Counted from the stretch's first letter, positions 50,735 through 59,754 are shown. The stretch: 64,000 nucleotides of DNA from Terasakiella sp. SH-1 (GCF_004564135.1 NZ_CP038255.1:404501-468500), one strand, 5' to 3'. A program made the numbers and translations. The notes: generated by a model from the sequence alone, not told the origin.

Positions 50735-52231
50735 TCATCCGCATCTATCAGCGCTCAGGCCCGGATAGGTTTGTTGTGTGAATTTACAGCGGTTTTGCCC
50801 TGTACGCCCACCAACGGCCCGACAATATTCCAGTTGTGATGGCTTGTGTAACTGAATTCCGTTAATTATACCTGACTTATAAAACGAAAAGTTGATTTGC
50901 CACAAGTCCGGATCATTTTCCAATGTTAAAAGGGCTGCGCGATAATTCCCCAGCTGACCGCTTCCCCGGCTATAACAGCCATAGGACTGAACAGGGAGCA
51001 TCATTAAGAAGTCAGCGGCTTGTTCGCTTGATAAAGATGGGCCAACAATATGGCTTGTCCCTTCAACCAACAGATTCGGATCTTCTGTAAAGAGCAGGCG
51101 GGCCTCATCATGGATTGTTACAGGCCCATGCATTAAGTTTGTAAACTTTGCTGCGGTTTCATCTTTGGTGTTTTTGAAGAGGCGCACAATGGTGCTAAGT
51201 GTCGAATTCATTGCATTGGTAGAGATGCTATCGCTCGTTTCTTTTGTGGGAAGCTCAAGCCCCATGTTTTCAAAAAGGGCTGTGGTCGCATCTGGGGCGC
51301 ATTCTTTGCGGTAGTCCAGGTTTTCTGCAAAAAGGGTATGGGACTGCATCATATGGAACAAAACAAGGGCACTATCGCGGGGGGATACCCCTAAGCGTTC
51401 TTGCAAGGTCTTTTGAATAGCACGACAGTTTGGGGCCAATTCATGAAGGGGAAGGTTCCAGAAACGGGCTTCCAGATCCCCCAGAACGGATCGGGGTGTT
51501 TGATCTTTAATTTGAAAGTTGAGAATCTCGCTATAGCGAACGGGCTTGCTTGGGGGGAAAGGGAAAAGTGATGTTTTGCCTTTGACGTTGATGTGCAGGC
51601 TCAAGGCCATTTCCCCCGTGGCCCCGATTAAGTTCAAAACAGTCCCTTGAGCATTTAAATAGGTAATCGGGGCATGGGCGATATCTTGAAAGCTTACTTC
51701 TTTTATGGCGCTGATGCGTTGGGCAAAATCATGTGCAGCCACATCCAAGTCTGGCAAGAGGTCTTGAAGCAATACCATGTCCAGAGAAACAGACAGCGGC
51801 GCATGTTGTGTCACAAAATAGGAGGTTAAAGGGCCGTCGGCCTGAAAGCGGTTGGTCCAGCGCTCTTGCTTCTTTTCAAAAATAAAGAGGGGGCGAGCAG
51901 GTAGCGATATACCTTCGCCTGCATTAAAGCGGGCTAGTATGATCGCTGTTTTGGTTTGATCTGAGGTAATGCCGGATAAAAATGCCTCAGCTGATCTGGG
52001 CTGCGGGCCCGGGGCAGCGTGAATTTGAATGTAATCACTGTTTTTGGTAAGCGGGGGGCTGGCAACGTCAAGGGCGGCAATACGCTGAACAGCCAGTTTA
52101 TGTGCTTTTTCAGGGTTGTAAGGTGGTTTTTCTTCAACCTGTTTGGGGGCGGGTGCAGGTTCTTTACAGGCGACAAGCCCAAGCAGAGGAAGGCCACACA
52201 CCAAAACCATCTGTAATAGTCTTCTCATCAT
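50735..52231 (-). CDS. Putative lipoprotein of unknown function
   Basis: About 498 residues from ATG 52231 (MMRRLLQMVLVCGLPLLGLVAC); a frame up to 52261 exists but lacks a better start. The signal has a lipobox (LGLVAC), so the Cys is probably lipidated; then a Pro/Lys-rich linker (KEPAPAPKQVEEKPP). The rest is a soluble, mixed region I do not recognise, with several cysteines (NCRA, YRKECAPD, YGCYSRG, EYCRAV, NRCKF). Cotranscribed with the REC-HATPase gene, so it may be the sensor or target of that pathway; this is inference only. Confidence 0.75.
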   Translation of the reverse strand: MMRRLLQMVLVCGLPLLGLVACKEPAPAPKQVEEKPPYNPEKAHKLAVQRIAALDVASPPLTKNSDYIQIHAAPGPQPRSAEAFLSGITSDQTKTAIILARFNAGEGISLPARPLFIFEKKQERWTNRFQADGPLTSYFVTQHAPLSVSLDMVLLQDLLPDLDVAAHDFAQRISAIKEVSFQDIAHAPITYLNAQGTVLNLIGATGEMALSLHINVKGKTSLFPFPPSKPVRYSEILNFQIKDQTPRSVLGDLEARFWNLPLHELAPNCRAIQKTLQERLGVSPRDSALVLFHMMQSHTLFAENLDYRKECAPDATTALFENMGLELPTKETSDSISTNAMNSTLSTIVRLFKNTKDETAAKFTNLMHGPVTIHDEARLLFTEDPNLLVEGTSHIVGPSLSSEQAADFLMMLPVQSYGCYSRGSGQLGNYRAALLTLENDPDLWQINFSFYKSGIINGIQLHKPSQLEYCRAVGGRTGQNRCKFTQQTYPGLSADRCG

Positions 52232-52354
52232 CACCGTCCCTTTTCTTCCCCGTAAGCCCAAGCACTATTGTGCAAGCAATCTTTTTTCCCTTATATAAAG
52301 TGGCTCTAACCTAACACGACTTTTTAACGTTGTTGAGAAGGGGATACTACGTAC

Positions 52355-52825
52355 ATGATGGTGCATGAAGAAACGGTCAAAGCCGACTGGATTGATTACA
52401 ACGGTCATATGAATGTGGCCTATTATGTTCTGGTGTTTGATCACGCAACTGATACAGCTTTGAATGTTTTAAAGTTAGGTGATAACTACCGTAAGAAAGG
52501 GAATAATTCCTTTTTTGTGGTGGAAACACATGTGACGTATGAACAAGAGGTCAAAAAAGATGAATTGTTGGTAGTCAAAACGAAATTGTTGGGGTATGAC
52601 ACCAAGCGCTTGCACCTGTTTCATGAGATGTTTGTCAAGGATGGTGACGTCAGGTGTGCAAGCAATGAAGTAATGGCATTGCATGTGGATATGGATAGGC
52701 GCAAAGCAGCAGAGATCCCCGTTGAATGCAGGGCGGTGCTGCAAAATGGCGTTGATATTTCTTTGCGTGAGGGCTGGCCTGAGAGCTGTGGCCGTTCGAT
52801 CAAAAAACTAAAGAATATCACGTAA
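52355..52825 (+). CDS. Hotdog-fold acyl-CoA thioesterase
   Basis: A 156-residue protein of the 4-hydroxybenzoyl-CoA thioesterase type: VKADWIDYNGHMNVAYYVLVFDHA (WIDYNGHMN is the catalytic-loop signature with Asp), VVETHVTYEQEVKKDELLVVKTKLLGYDTKRLHLFHEM (beta core). Such proteins hydrolyse short or aromatic acyl-CoAs; a betainyl-CoA thioesterase of carnitine catabolism is a close-looking alternative. The substrate is not decidable. ATG 52355 has no strong ribosome site (an atactacgtac stretch precedes). Confidence 0.82.
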   Translation: MMVHEETVKADWIDYNGHMNVAYYVLVFDHATDTALNVLKLGDNYRKKGNNSFFVVETHVTYEQEVKKDELLVVKTKLLGYDTKRLHLFHEMFVKDGDVRCASNEVMALHVDMDRRKAAEIPVECRAVLQNGVDISLREGWPESCGRSIKKLKNIT

Positions 52826-52864
52826 GTGTTGATTTTGAATTTTTTGCTTGGAGTCATGCAAGAG

Positions 52865-52888
52865 ATATCTATACTTAAGTATAGATAT
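52865..52888. promoter_or_regulatory. 24-bp perfect palindrome upstream of a diguanylate cyclase gene
   Basis: atatctatacttaagtatagatat is its own reverse complement at all 24 positions. It lies 32 bp before the favoured TTG start and 2 bp before the first in-frame GTG, and 36 bp after the thioesterase stop. Perfect symmetry without a spacer loop suggests a dimeric regulator site, though it could also form a hairpin. Its A/T composition is not that of a terminator. Confidence 0.6.
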
Positions 52889-52920
52889 ATGTGACCTTAG
52901 GTCGTGGCGGAGTTGAAACT

Positions 52921-53967
52921 TTGGAATATACGGAAAATATTGATCAGGCCCTTGAATATGCCAACAACGCAGTCGAGAAAATGCGTGAAATCGGCGTGCC
53001 TGCCAATCCGAATAATTTTACTGTTTGGTTCCACTATTACAGTGGCACATTTCCTGATTTAAAACGAACGCTTGATATTCTTTTGGATAATCAGCAGGAA
53101 TTTACGGAAACACGAAATTCTGAAATTTTTCAGAAGTTTTTCACGCTGGATCAGGAAAGCGCCATGCTGCATGACACCACGGCACGTATGGAAGGGGAAC
53201 TTTCCCGTATCGTCGGGGTACTGGATGGGGCCGAAGATGATTTTGCCGGGCTTAATGTCCAGTTACGTGATTTTCAGGAAAAGATTGCCGACTGTGAAAT
53301 CAATGACGATATGGCTCATGCGTTGCACAGCCTGAATGGTCAAATCGGTCAGGTGCTGGCCCGCAATACCTCCCTTGAAGAAGAATTGCGTTCTTCCATC
53401 AAGGAAATTGATGAATTGAAGGAAGATCTGGAACGCATGCGCCGTGAAGCCATGACCGATGGCCTGACTGGCATTGCCAATCGCAAGCTGTTTGATCTGG
53501 AATTGCGTAAATCTTCCATGAATGCCATGGCAAGTGGGGAAGATTTGGCCTTGTTAATGATTGACGTGGATCATTTTGGCCGTTTCAACCAACATTTCGG
53601 GCATCAGGTTGGAGATCAGGTGTTAAAGCTGGTGGCTGTGACCATTGGCGAATGTATTAAAGGTCAGGATACCGCAGCACGTTATGGCGGGGATGAATTC
53701 AGTGTGATCTTGCCGCGTACCAATTTGGAAAATGCCACGCGCCTGGCAGAAAATATCTGTAAACGGGTGAGTTCCAAAAATGTGGTGAACCGTTCAACCG
53801 GGGAACGATTGGGTAAAATTACCATGTCGGCAGGGGTCGCCTTGTTTGAATATGGTGAACCGATCAGCCAGCTTCTGGTTCGTGCTGATCGTGCATTGCA
53901 TCAGGCCATGAGCGGTGGTCATAATCAAGTTTTGACACAGCATGATCTTGAAGGGTCTGCTGCTTAA
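52921..53967 (+). CDS. Diguanylate cyclase (GGDEF)
   Basis: A soluble protein of about 348 residues: N-terminal helical region (IDQALEYANNAVEKMREIGVPANPNNFTVWFHYYSG), coiled coil (about 135-180) and a GGDEF domain at the C-terminus with DGLTGIANRK and RYGGDEFSVIL intact, so c-di-GMP synthesis is expected. The inhibitory RxxD site is KGQD, so product inhibition may be lost. TTG 52921 follows ggag by 8 bp and gives the family N-terminus; an in-frame GTG at 52891 would add ten residues. Sits 30 bp downstream of a perfect palindrome. Confidence 0.9.
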   Translation: MEYTENIDQALEYANNAVEKMREIGVPANPNNFTVWFHYYSGTFPDLKRTLDILLDNQQEFTETRNSEIFQKFFTLDQESAMLHDTTARMEGELSRIVGVLDGAEDDFAGLNVQLRDFQEKIADCEINDDMAHALHSLNGQIGQVLARNTSLEEELRSSIKEIDELKEDLERMRREAMTDGLTGIANRKLFDLELRKSSMNAMASGEDLALLMIDVDHFGRFNQHFGHQVGDQVLKLVAVTIGECIKGQDTAARYGGDEFSVILPRTNLENATRLAENICKRVSSKNVVNRSTGERLGKITMSAGVALFEYGEPISQLLVRADRALHQAMSGGHNQVLTQHDLEGSAA

Positions 53968-54049
53968 AAGCAAGCTGTTGAAAACCATACGTTAACCCTT
54001 CTTTGTCATGATAGCCTTGCGGTGTTGTCTTGTGATGAAAGGGTAGAAC

Positions 54050-55825
54050 GTGGCACAGGGGCGCAACAGGCCAAGTCCATATATGATGTTCATGCGCAAA
54101 CTGGTTGATAATGACCAGCTTGTTATGACGTTGCTGGCTGTTGTCATTGGGGCCTGTGTCGGGACCTTAGCCATCTTGTTTGTCGAAAAAATTGATTTTT
54201 TCCAATCCTTGTTTCTGGGGATCAGTGGGGAAAGAATCGCCGATTACATCCGCAGTTTACCCCCCTGGAAAGTGGTCCTGATCCCGACCATTGGCGGACT
54301 GTCTGTAGGGTTGTTGCTGCATTATTTTATGGGCGATGGCAAACCCAAGGGGCCAGCAGATGTGATTGCGGCCTGTGAAGTCGGTGGTGGGCAAATGTCG
54401 CTCAAAGACGGAATTGTTGCCCTTTTTGCCAGTAGCTTTTCCATTGCCAGTGGTGCCTCTGTCGGGCGGGAAGGTCCGGCCGTTCATATGGGGGCGACTT
54501 TTGCCGCCTGGGCATCGGATAAATTACAGATGTCGCGTTCCAATACGCGGGTGTTGTTGGGGTGTGGTGTGGCGGCAGCCGTGTCAGCTTCTTTTAATGC
54601 ACCCATTGCGGGGGCGCTTTTTGCACAGGAAGTGATCTTGTCGCATTATGCCTTGAAAGCCTTTGCCCCGGTGGTGATTGCCAGTGTATCTGGCACGGTG
54701 GTCGCCCATCAGGTGGTGGGTAATGTCACCGCCTTTGAACTGAAGGCTTATGAGCTGGGGTCTTATCTGGAATTCCCTGCCTTTGTCGGTTTGGGGGTTT
54801 TATCAGGTCTCGTTGGACTTGCCTTTGTCTCTTCCATTTTACAGACCCAAAAACAAGTCGAAAAAATTCCTGGCCCCACATGGTACAAGCCAGCCATCGG
54901 TGGCTTTCTGGTTGGAGGCATTGCGTTATGGTTTCCCGAGGTTCTGGGGATTGGTTATGAGGCGACAGATAATGCGCTTAAGGGACATTATGCGTTAAAC
55001 ATCCTTTTTGCCCTGTTTGTCTTTAAATTTCTTGCTACGGTACTGTCCTTGGGATTTGGCTTTGGCGGTGGCGTTTTCAGCCCTGCGCTGGTGATTGGGG
55101 CCATGTTGGGGGGGAGCTTCGGCATGGTTGTTACCGGCATTTTCCCTGAACTGTCTTCCGGGGCCAGTGCCTATTCCCTGATTGGGATGGCGGCAATGGC
55201 GGCTGCTGTTTTGGGGGCGCCGATTTCAACCACCTTGATTGTTTTTGAACTCACCGGGGATTATTCCATGACCATTGCGGTGATGTGTGGTTGCGTGATG
55301 GCGACCTTGGTGAATGACCAGATGGGCAAGCAGTCTTTCTTTTTAGAGCAATTGAAGGGGCGCGGCATTGATTTGGCCGATAGTCTCAGCAGTTTGATTT
55401 TACAACAGATTAAAGTCACAGATATTTTAAAACAGCAAGGCATTTATGTCAGTGCAGATACGCCGTTGTCCCATGTGATCCAAAAGCTGCAACGGGCACC
55501 GGGCAGTGTGATTTATGTGATTGCCCATGACCGTCGCCTTTATGGAACAATCAGTTGGGATCAGGTTCCTGATGAAATTCTGGATAAAGACTTGAACACC
55601 CTTATTATTGCGGCTGATTTGGCTGATCGCCGTCCCCCTGTGTTGCAGACGCGTGATACACTGGATGTGGCAAAGGCTGTTTTTGAAGAAGTGGCTGTTA
55701 GTCAGATTGCAGTGGTTGACCCTCAGGAAAACCGTGCTTTTGTCGGCTGCATTGATGAACGCGAAGTCATGGCTGCTTATAATGAAGAGCTGCTTAAAAA
55801 GCGCAAACAGGAACATGGGGAATAA
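54050..55825 (+). CDS. ClC-type chloride channel/transporter with CBS domains
   Basis: A 591-residue membrane protein. A ClC core of about 430 residues with many hydrophobic helices has GREGPAVHMGATFAAW (gating glutamate), SASFNAPIAGALFAQEV and the GFGGGVFSPALVIGAMLGG filter region, followed by two CBS domains (about 455-590). The canonical first GSGIP serine motif is replaced by a GPADVIAACEVGGG stretch, so ion selectivity may differ. GTG 54050, with aaaggg 7 bp upstream. Cytoplasmic CBS pairs usually bind adenine nucleotides and regulate gating. Likely single-gene, ending at the hairpin 55833-55867. Confidence 0.9.
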   Translation: MAQGRNRPSPYMMFMRKLVDNDQLVMTLLAVVIGACVGTLAILFVEKIDFFQSLFLGISGERIADYIRSLPPWKVVLIPTIGGLSVGLLLHYFMGDGKPKGPADVIAACEVGGGQMSLKDGIVALFASSFSIASGASVGREGPAVHMGATFAAWASDKLQMSRSNTRVLLGCGVAAAVSASFNAPIAGALFAQEVILSHYALKAFAPVVIASVSGTVVAHQVVGNVTAFELKAYELGSYLEFPAFVGLGVLSGLVGLAFVSSILQTQKQVEKIPGPTWYKPAIGGFLVGGIALWFPEVLGIGYEATDNALKGHYALNILFALFVFKFLATVLSLGFGFGGGVFSPALVIGAMLGGSFGMVVTGIFPELSSGASAYSLIGMAAMAAAVLGAPISTTLIVFELTGDYSMTIAVMCGCVMATLVNDQMGKQSFFLEQLKGRGIDLADSLSSLILQQIKVTDILKQQGIYVSADTPLSHVIQKLQRAPGSVIYVIAHDRRLYGTISWDQVPDEILDKDLNTLIIAADLADRRPPVLQTRDTLDVAKAVFEEVAVSQIAVVDPQENRAFVGCIDEREVMAAYNEELLKKRKQEHGE

Positions 55826-55832
55826 GAATTAA

Positions 55833-55867
55833 AGACAGAAACAAACGTTCTCACTTTGTTTCTGTTT
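55833..55867 (+). terminator. Hairpin between the ClC and uvrD genes
   Basis: acagaaacaaa (55835-55845) pairs perfectly with tttgtttctgt (55855-55865), with two further weaker pairs outside. The 3' arm itself is T-rich and continues ttg. It lies 8 bp after the ClC stop and 24 bp before uvrD. Confidence 0.65.
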
Positions 55868-55890
55868 GATCTGGTGGTATAACCCCGGTT

Positions 55891-58188
55891 ATGAACGATC
55901 CATTTGATTTCAGTGATGAGCCTTATGCGCCTGCGGAAACCCCTGTTCCTCAAGGCCCGCCACCCTATGTCACCACCTTAAACCCGGAACAGCGCATGGC
56001 TGTGGAAGAAACCGACGGTCCTGTGTTGGTGCTCGCAGGTGCGGGAACCGGGAAGACCCGTGTGTTGACCACCCGCTTGGCCCATATTCTGGATTGTGGT
56101 CTGGCGTACGCCGGTGAGATCATGGCTGTGACCTTTACCAACAAGGCTGCGGCGGAGATGAAAGAACGGGTCGGTGATATTTTGGGCCGTCCGGTTGAAG
56201 GCTGGTGGCTGGGGACCTTTCACTCACTGGCGGCGCGCATGGTGCGTGCCCATGCCGAAGTGGTCGGCTTAACGTCCAATTTCACGATCATTGATACAGA
56301 TGACCAAATCCGCCTTCTCAAACGGATTATGGAAGCTGAACATGTCGATGAGAAAAAAAATCCGGCGCGTAATCTTATGGGAGTGATCCAACGCTGGAAA
56401 GATCGGGGGCTGACACCAGAAAAAGTCTCACCTGCCGAAGGGGCGGCTTATGCCGATGGTGCGGCCATTCGGATTTATAAAGCCTATCAGGATCAACTGA
56501 AACTGACCAATGCCTGTGACTTTGGCGATCTCTTGCTCCATGTGTTGACCATTTTTGCCGAAGAACCGCAAATTCTGGAACAGTATCAACGCCGCTTTCG
56601 CTACATTCTGGTGGATGAGTATCAGGATACCAACGTCACGCAATATCTTTGGCTACGCTTGCTTGCCAAGCAACATCGCAATATCTGTTGTGTGGGTGAT
56701 GATGATCAGTCGATCTATAGCTGGCGTGGGGCCGAAGTCACCAATATTTTGAAATTTGAAAAAGACTTTCCGGGGGCCAAGGTGATTCGGTTGGAGCGTA
56801 ATTATCGCTCTACGGCGCATATTCTTGGAGCAGCATCCGGCTTGATTTCTTATAATGAGGATCGTTTAGGGAAAACTCTACATCCGCAAATCAAGGAAGA
56901 TGCTATTAAGGTCCGGGTGGAAAGCCTGTGGGATGGAGAATCGGAAGCACGCTTTGTCGGTGATGAAGTCGAAGCCTTACAGCGTAAAGGTGAAAGCCTG
57001 AATGAAATTGCGATTTTGGTGCGTGCCGGTTTTCAAACCCGTGAATTTGAAGAGCGCATGATCACTCTTGGTCTGCCTTATAAGGTTGTGGGTGGTTTAC
57101 GTTTTTATGAACGCGAAGAAATTCGCGATGCGCTGGCTTATCTGCGTGTGGTGGCCCAACCGAATGACAGTTTGGCCCTTGAGCGGATTATCAACAAGCC
57201 TACGCGTGGCTTTGGGGGCAAGACCAAGGGCTTGCAGACTTTGATGGAATATGCCCGCATCAATAGAGTCTCGCTTTATTCTGCAGCGGTCACTTTGGTG
57301 GAAACCGATGAGCTGACGCCCAAGGCACGTGGGTCTTTACGTGACTTGTTGATTCAGTTTGATAGCTGGCGTGCCTTAAAAGATGGACTGGATGTGGATG
57401 ATCTGGTTGGGCAAATTCTGGATGAGGCCGGTTATATGGACTGGCGTGTGAATGAGGCCAAGAAAGGCAAGGATGTGAAGGCACAAGGCCGTGTCGATAA
57501 CCTGAAAGAACTGGTTTCCGGTCTGGAAGAATTTGAAAGCCTCGAAGAGTTTCTGGAACATGTTTCCCTGGTGATGGAAGTGCAGGAAAAAGGCGATGAT
57601 GCCAAAGTGACCATCATGACCCTTCATGCCGCCAAGGGACTGGAATTTGACAATGTCTTCCTGCCCGGTTGGGAAGAAGGCACCTTCCCCAATCAACGGG
57701 CTTTGGATGAGTCCGGCACGCGTGCGCTGGAAGAAGAACGCCGTTTGGGATATGTCGGGATTACGCGGGCGCGCAAACGTTCCATCATTTCCTATGCGTT
57801 GCGCCGTCGTGTGTTTGGTCAATATAACGACATGTTGCCATCACGCTTTGTTGATGAACTGCCTAAAGACCATATTGAAACGGGTGGGGAAACAGGCACA
57901 CCGTCCGGAGATTATGGCGGGGGGAATTATGGCTTTTCAGATCGCAGCCAGCAGCGTTTCACCTATCGGGGAGAACGTGAAAGCCGAAAAGAAAAACTGA
58001 TCACCATTGATGCCTATGATGTGAAGGTGTCTGATGCACCTGATGGGGGCTTTCGTAAAGGAGACCATGTGCGTCATGGCAAATTTGGCACTGGTGTTGT
58101 GCTGGCAGTTGATGGTAACAAGCTCGACATCGCCTTTTCGTCCGGTGGTCGCAAAAAGGTGATCGACAGTTTTGTTGAGAAAGTCTAG
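55891..58188 (+). CDS. uvrD: ATP-dependent DNA helicase UvrD/PcrA
   Basis: A 3'-5' superfamily 1 helicase for excision and mismatch repair and for clearing RecA filaments. 765 residues: Q motif and Walker A LVLAGAGTGKTRVL, VDEYQDTNVTQ (Walker B), GDDDQSIYSWRGA, LERNYRST, GGLRFYEREEIRDA, TLHAAKGLEFDNVFLPGW and YVGITRARKR. The C-terminal KGDHVRHGKFGTGVVLAV tail is the Tudor-like module of UvrD/PcrA. An N-terminal acidic extension of about 25 residues (DPFDFSDEPYAP) precedes the motor. Preceded by a hairpin; its stop codon TAG is the start of family A repeat 58186-58200. Confidence 0.95.
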   Translation: MNDPFDFSDEPYAPAETPVPQGPPPYVTTLNPEQRMAVEETDGPVLVLAGAGTGKTRVLTTRLAHILDCGLAYAGEIMAVTFTNKAAAEMKERVGDILGRPVEGWWLGTFHSLAARMVRAHAEVVGLTSNFTIIDTDDQIRLLKRIMEAEHVDEKKNPARNLMGVIQRWKDRGLTPEKVSPAEGAAYADGAAIRIYKAYQDQLKLTNACDFGDLLLHVLTIFAEEPQILEQYQRRFRYILVDEYQDTNVTQYLWLRLLAKQHRNICCVGDDDQSIYSWRGAEVTNILKFEKDFPGAKVIRLERNYRSTAHILGAASGLISYNEDRLGKTLHPQIKEDAIKVRVESLWDGESEARFVGDEVEALQRKGESLNEIAILVRAGFQTREFEERMITLGLPYKVVGGLRFYEREEIRDALAYLRVVAQPNDSLALERIINKPTRGFGGKTKGLQTLMEYARINRVSLYSAAVTLVETDELTPKARGSLRDLLIQFDSWRALKDGLDVDDLVGQILDEAGYMDWRVNEAKKGKDVKAQGRVDNLKELVSGLEEFESLEEFLEHVSLVMEVQEKGDDAKVTIMTLHAAKGLEFDNVFLPGWEEGTFPNQRALDESGTRALEEERRLGYVGITRARKRSIISYALRRRVFGQYNDMLPSRFVDELPKDHIETGGETGTPSGDYGGGNYGFSDRSQQRFTYRGERESRKEKLITIDAYDVKVSDAPDGGFRKGDHVRHGKFGTGVVLAVDGNKLDIAFSSGGRKKVIDSFVEKV

Positions 58189-58220
58189 GGGCAGGACCTA
58201 TTAATTTAGGGGCTGACCCT
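58186..58220. repeat. Two family A palindrome copies after uvrD
   Basis: taggggcaggaccta (58186-58200) begins at the uvrD stop codon. A second, inverted, copy taggggctgaccct follows at 58207-58220. Compared with 8805-8820, the first copy lacks one C. The pair may also act as a transcription stop. Confidence 0.6.
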
Positions 58221-58232
58221 GAGAGCTAATCG

Positions 58233-58296
58233 CCATCCTCGCGCAGGCGGGGATCTTTATAAATAGGCAAGGAGGTTCCCGCATTCGCGAGGACGA
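58233..58296. repeat. Family B palindrome pair in opposite orientation, upstream of prmA
   Basis: Arm one, atcctcgc-gcag-gcggggat (58235-58254), has the same stem as the copy at 29620-29639. Arm two (58275-58294) is an imperfect inverted copy. The 20-bp spacer holds ggcaaggagg. Paired opposite copies resemble the BIME arrangement. prmA starts 15 bp after the pair. Confidence 0.65.
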
Positions 58297-58310
58297 CAAA
58301 AGGTATTAAA

Positions 58311-59186
58311 ATGTCCGATACATTGTGGCGCGTTGATTTGGCGGTAACGCCGGAACTGGCAGAAGCTTATGAATTTGCGCTGGAAGATTTTTGCGAGGCT
58401 GTGACCCAGTATCTGGATGATGACGAACTGGCCCAACGCATTGAAGCTTATAGCGAAAACCCCATTGATGAGGCTGCTCTTTTAGCTTCTGTGAAAGCCG
58501 TGGCCGACCGCAATGGCGTAGAGGCCCCTGATGTCAAAATTTCCGAGGTGGAAAATAAAGACTGGTTGGCGGAATATGCCCGCAGCTATCCCCCGCTTCA
58601 GATCGGGCGTTATTTTATCTATGGTTCTCATTTCGATGGTACGTTGCCAGCTGGGAAAATTGCCTTGAAGGTGGAAGCCGCGACGGCCTTTGGCACAGGG
58701 GAGCATGCCTCCACCAATGGGTGTTTGCAGGCCCTTGATCGTCTTTCCAAACGTTATCGTTTTAACCAGCCCTTGGATATGGGCTGTGGCTCGGCCATTT
58801 TGGCGATGGCGATTGCCAAGACATGGGGGGCACCTGTCATCGCCAGTGACATTGATGCCCAATCGGTTGACGTGGCGCGTTATAACGCTGAGGTCAACGG
58901 CGTGGGGAGTTACATCCTGCCGGTGTGTGGTGATGGTTATCGTACCCCGTCTGTTTCGCGCAATGGTCCTTATGATTTGATTATGGCGAATATCTTGGCC
59001 CGCCCCTTGTCATCTATGGCGAAAGATTTGGCAAAACATTTGCAACCGGGTGGCTTTGCCGTACTTGCAGGATTTTTGGACCGAGATGCCAACTGGGTGT
59101 TTGCCGCACATCGTTGTCATGGTTTGCGCTTGGTTGAACGCATCAAAGTCGATGGTTGGCAGACTTTGATTTTGCGCAAAGGGTAG
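58311..59186 (+). CDS. prmA: Ribosomal protein L11 methyltransferase
   Basis: Trimethylates ribosomal protein L11. 291 residues with an N-terminal substrate-recognition domain and a C-terminal class I methyltransferase: KVEAATAFGTGEHASTNGCL, DMGCGSAILAMAIAKTWG (SAM loop), DIDAQSVDVARYNAEVNG and DLIMANILARPL (NILARPL is the catalytic motif of the NPxY/NxxA type). ATG 58311 has aaagg 8 bp upstream. Preceded by repeat elements; not evidently in an operon. Confidence 0.95.
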   Translation: MSDTLWRVDLAVTPELAEAYEFALEDFCEAVTQYLDDDELAQRIEAYSENPIDEAALLASVKAVADRNGVEAPDVKISEVENKDWLAEYARSYPPLQIGRYFIYGSHFDGTLPAGKIALKVEAATAFGTGEHASTNGCLQALDRLSKRYRFNQPLDMGCGSAILAMAIAKTWGAPVIASDIDAQSVDVARYNAEVNGVGSYILPVCGDGYRTPSVSRNGPYDLIMANILARPLSSMAKDLAKHLQPGGFAVLAGFLDRDANWVFAAHRCHGLRLVERIKVDGWQTLILRKG

Positions 59187-59253
59187 CTTTTTGTTATAGT
59201 AATCAAACAGGCAAGAAAGCCCGTATTGGATTTAAACAGAAGGTTTAAACATT

Positions 59254-59736
59254 ATGGTTACAGAAATTGCGGTTGCCCAACAGACGCAGCTTAGCGTGAG
59301 TGTGTCTTATTCCAGAAAGACCGAAACCACCATCACGAAAGAAGAAGGTGGCCCACGTGATTATAAAGACCTCATTGAAGAGGAATTTAATGATCTGGAA
59401 GCAACCAAGGAAAAGCTTAAAAACGCCAGTAGCCCGGAAGAAATGATCTCCTTGCTTAAGGAAGGTCAGGAACAGGCTATGCGTGCGGTTGAGAAATTTA
59501 AAGCCGTTGCCAATAAATTTTTTGGGACAGATGATCAAACAAAGGCTGATTATTTTCAGGACTTGTTATTTCAAGCCGTCAGCGATGCGGTGGGTGATGT
59601 TCTCACAATCCAAACAAAAACCACGGAAGAGATTGAGATCAATATCTCTTTTGAAAGCCGAGTCGCCATCGCCATGCGCGAACGCGACCCGGAATTAATG
59701 GATCAGTTAGAAGGCAAATTGCGCGAAGAGGCTTAA
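59254..59736 (+). CDS. Hypothetical protein, helical, 160 residues
   Basis: A soluble, acidic protein. The first 40 residues are strand-like with repeated Thr/Ser (VAQQTQLSVSVSYSRKTETTI), then a long charged helical region (DYKDLIEEEFNDLEATKEKLKNASSPEEMISLLKEGQEQAM), then ADYFQDLLFQAVSDAVGDVLTIQ. No signal peptide or recognised family. ATG 59254 has agaagg 9 bp upstream, so expression looks real. It is convergent with the chemoreceptor gene, 18 bp apart. Function unknown. Confidence 0.75.
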   Translation: MVTEIAVAQQTQLSVSVSYSRKTETTITKEEGGPRDYKDLIEEEFNDLEATKEKLKNASSPEEMISLLKEGQEQAMRAVEKFKAVANKFFGTDDQTKADYFQDLLFQAVSDAVGDVLTIQTKTTEEIEINISFESRVAIAMRERDPELMDQLEGKLREEA

Positions 59737-59754
59737 GAACACAGGACCTTAAGC

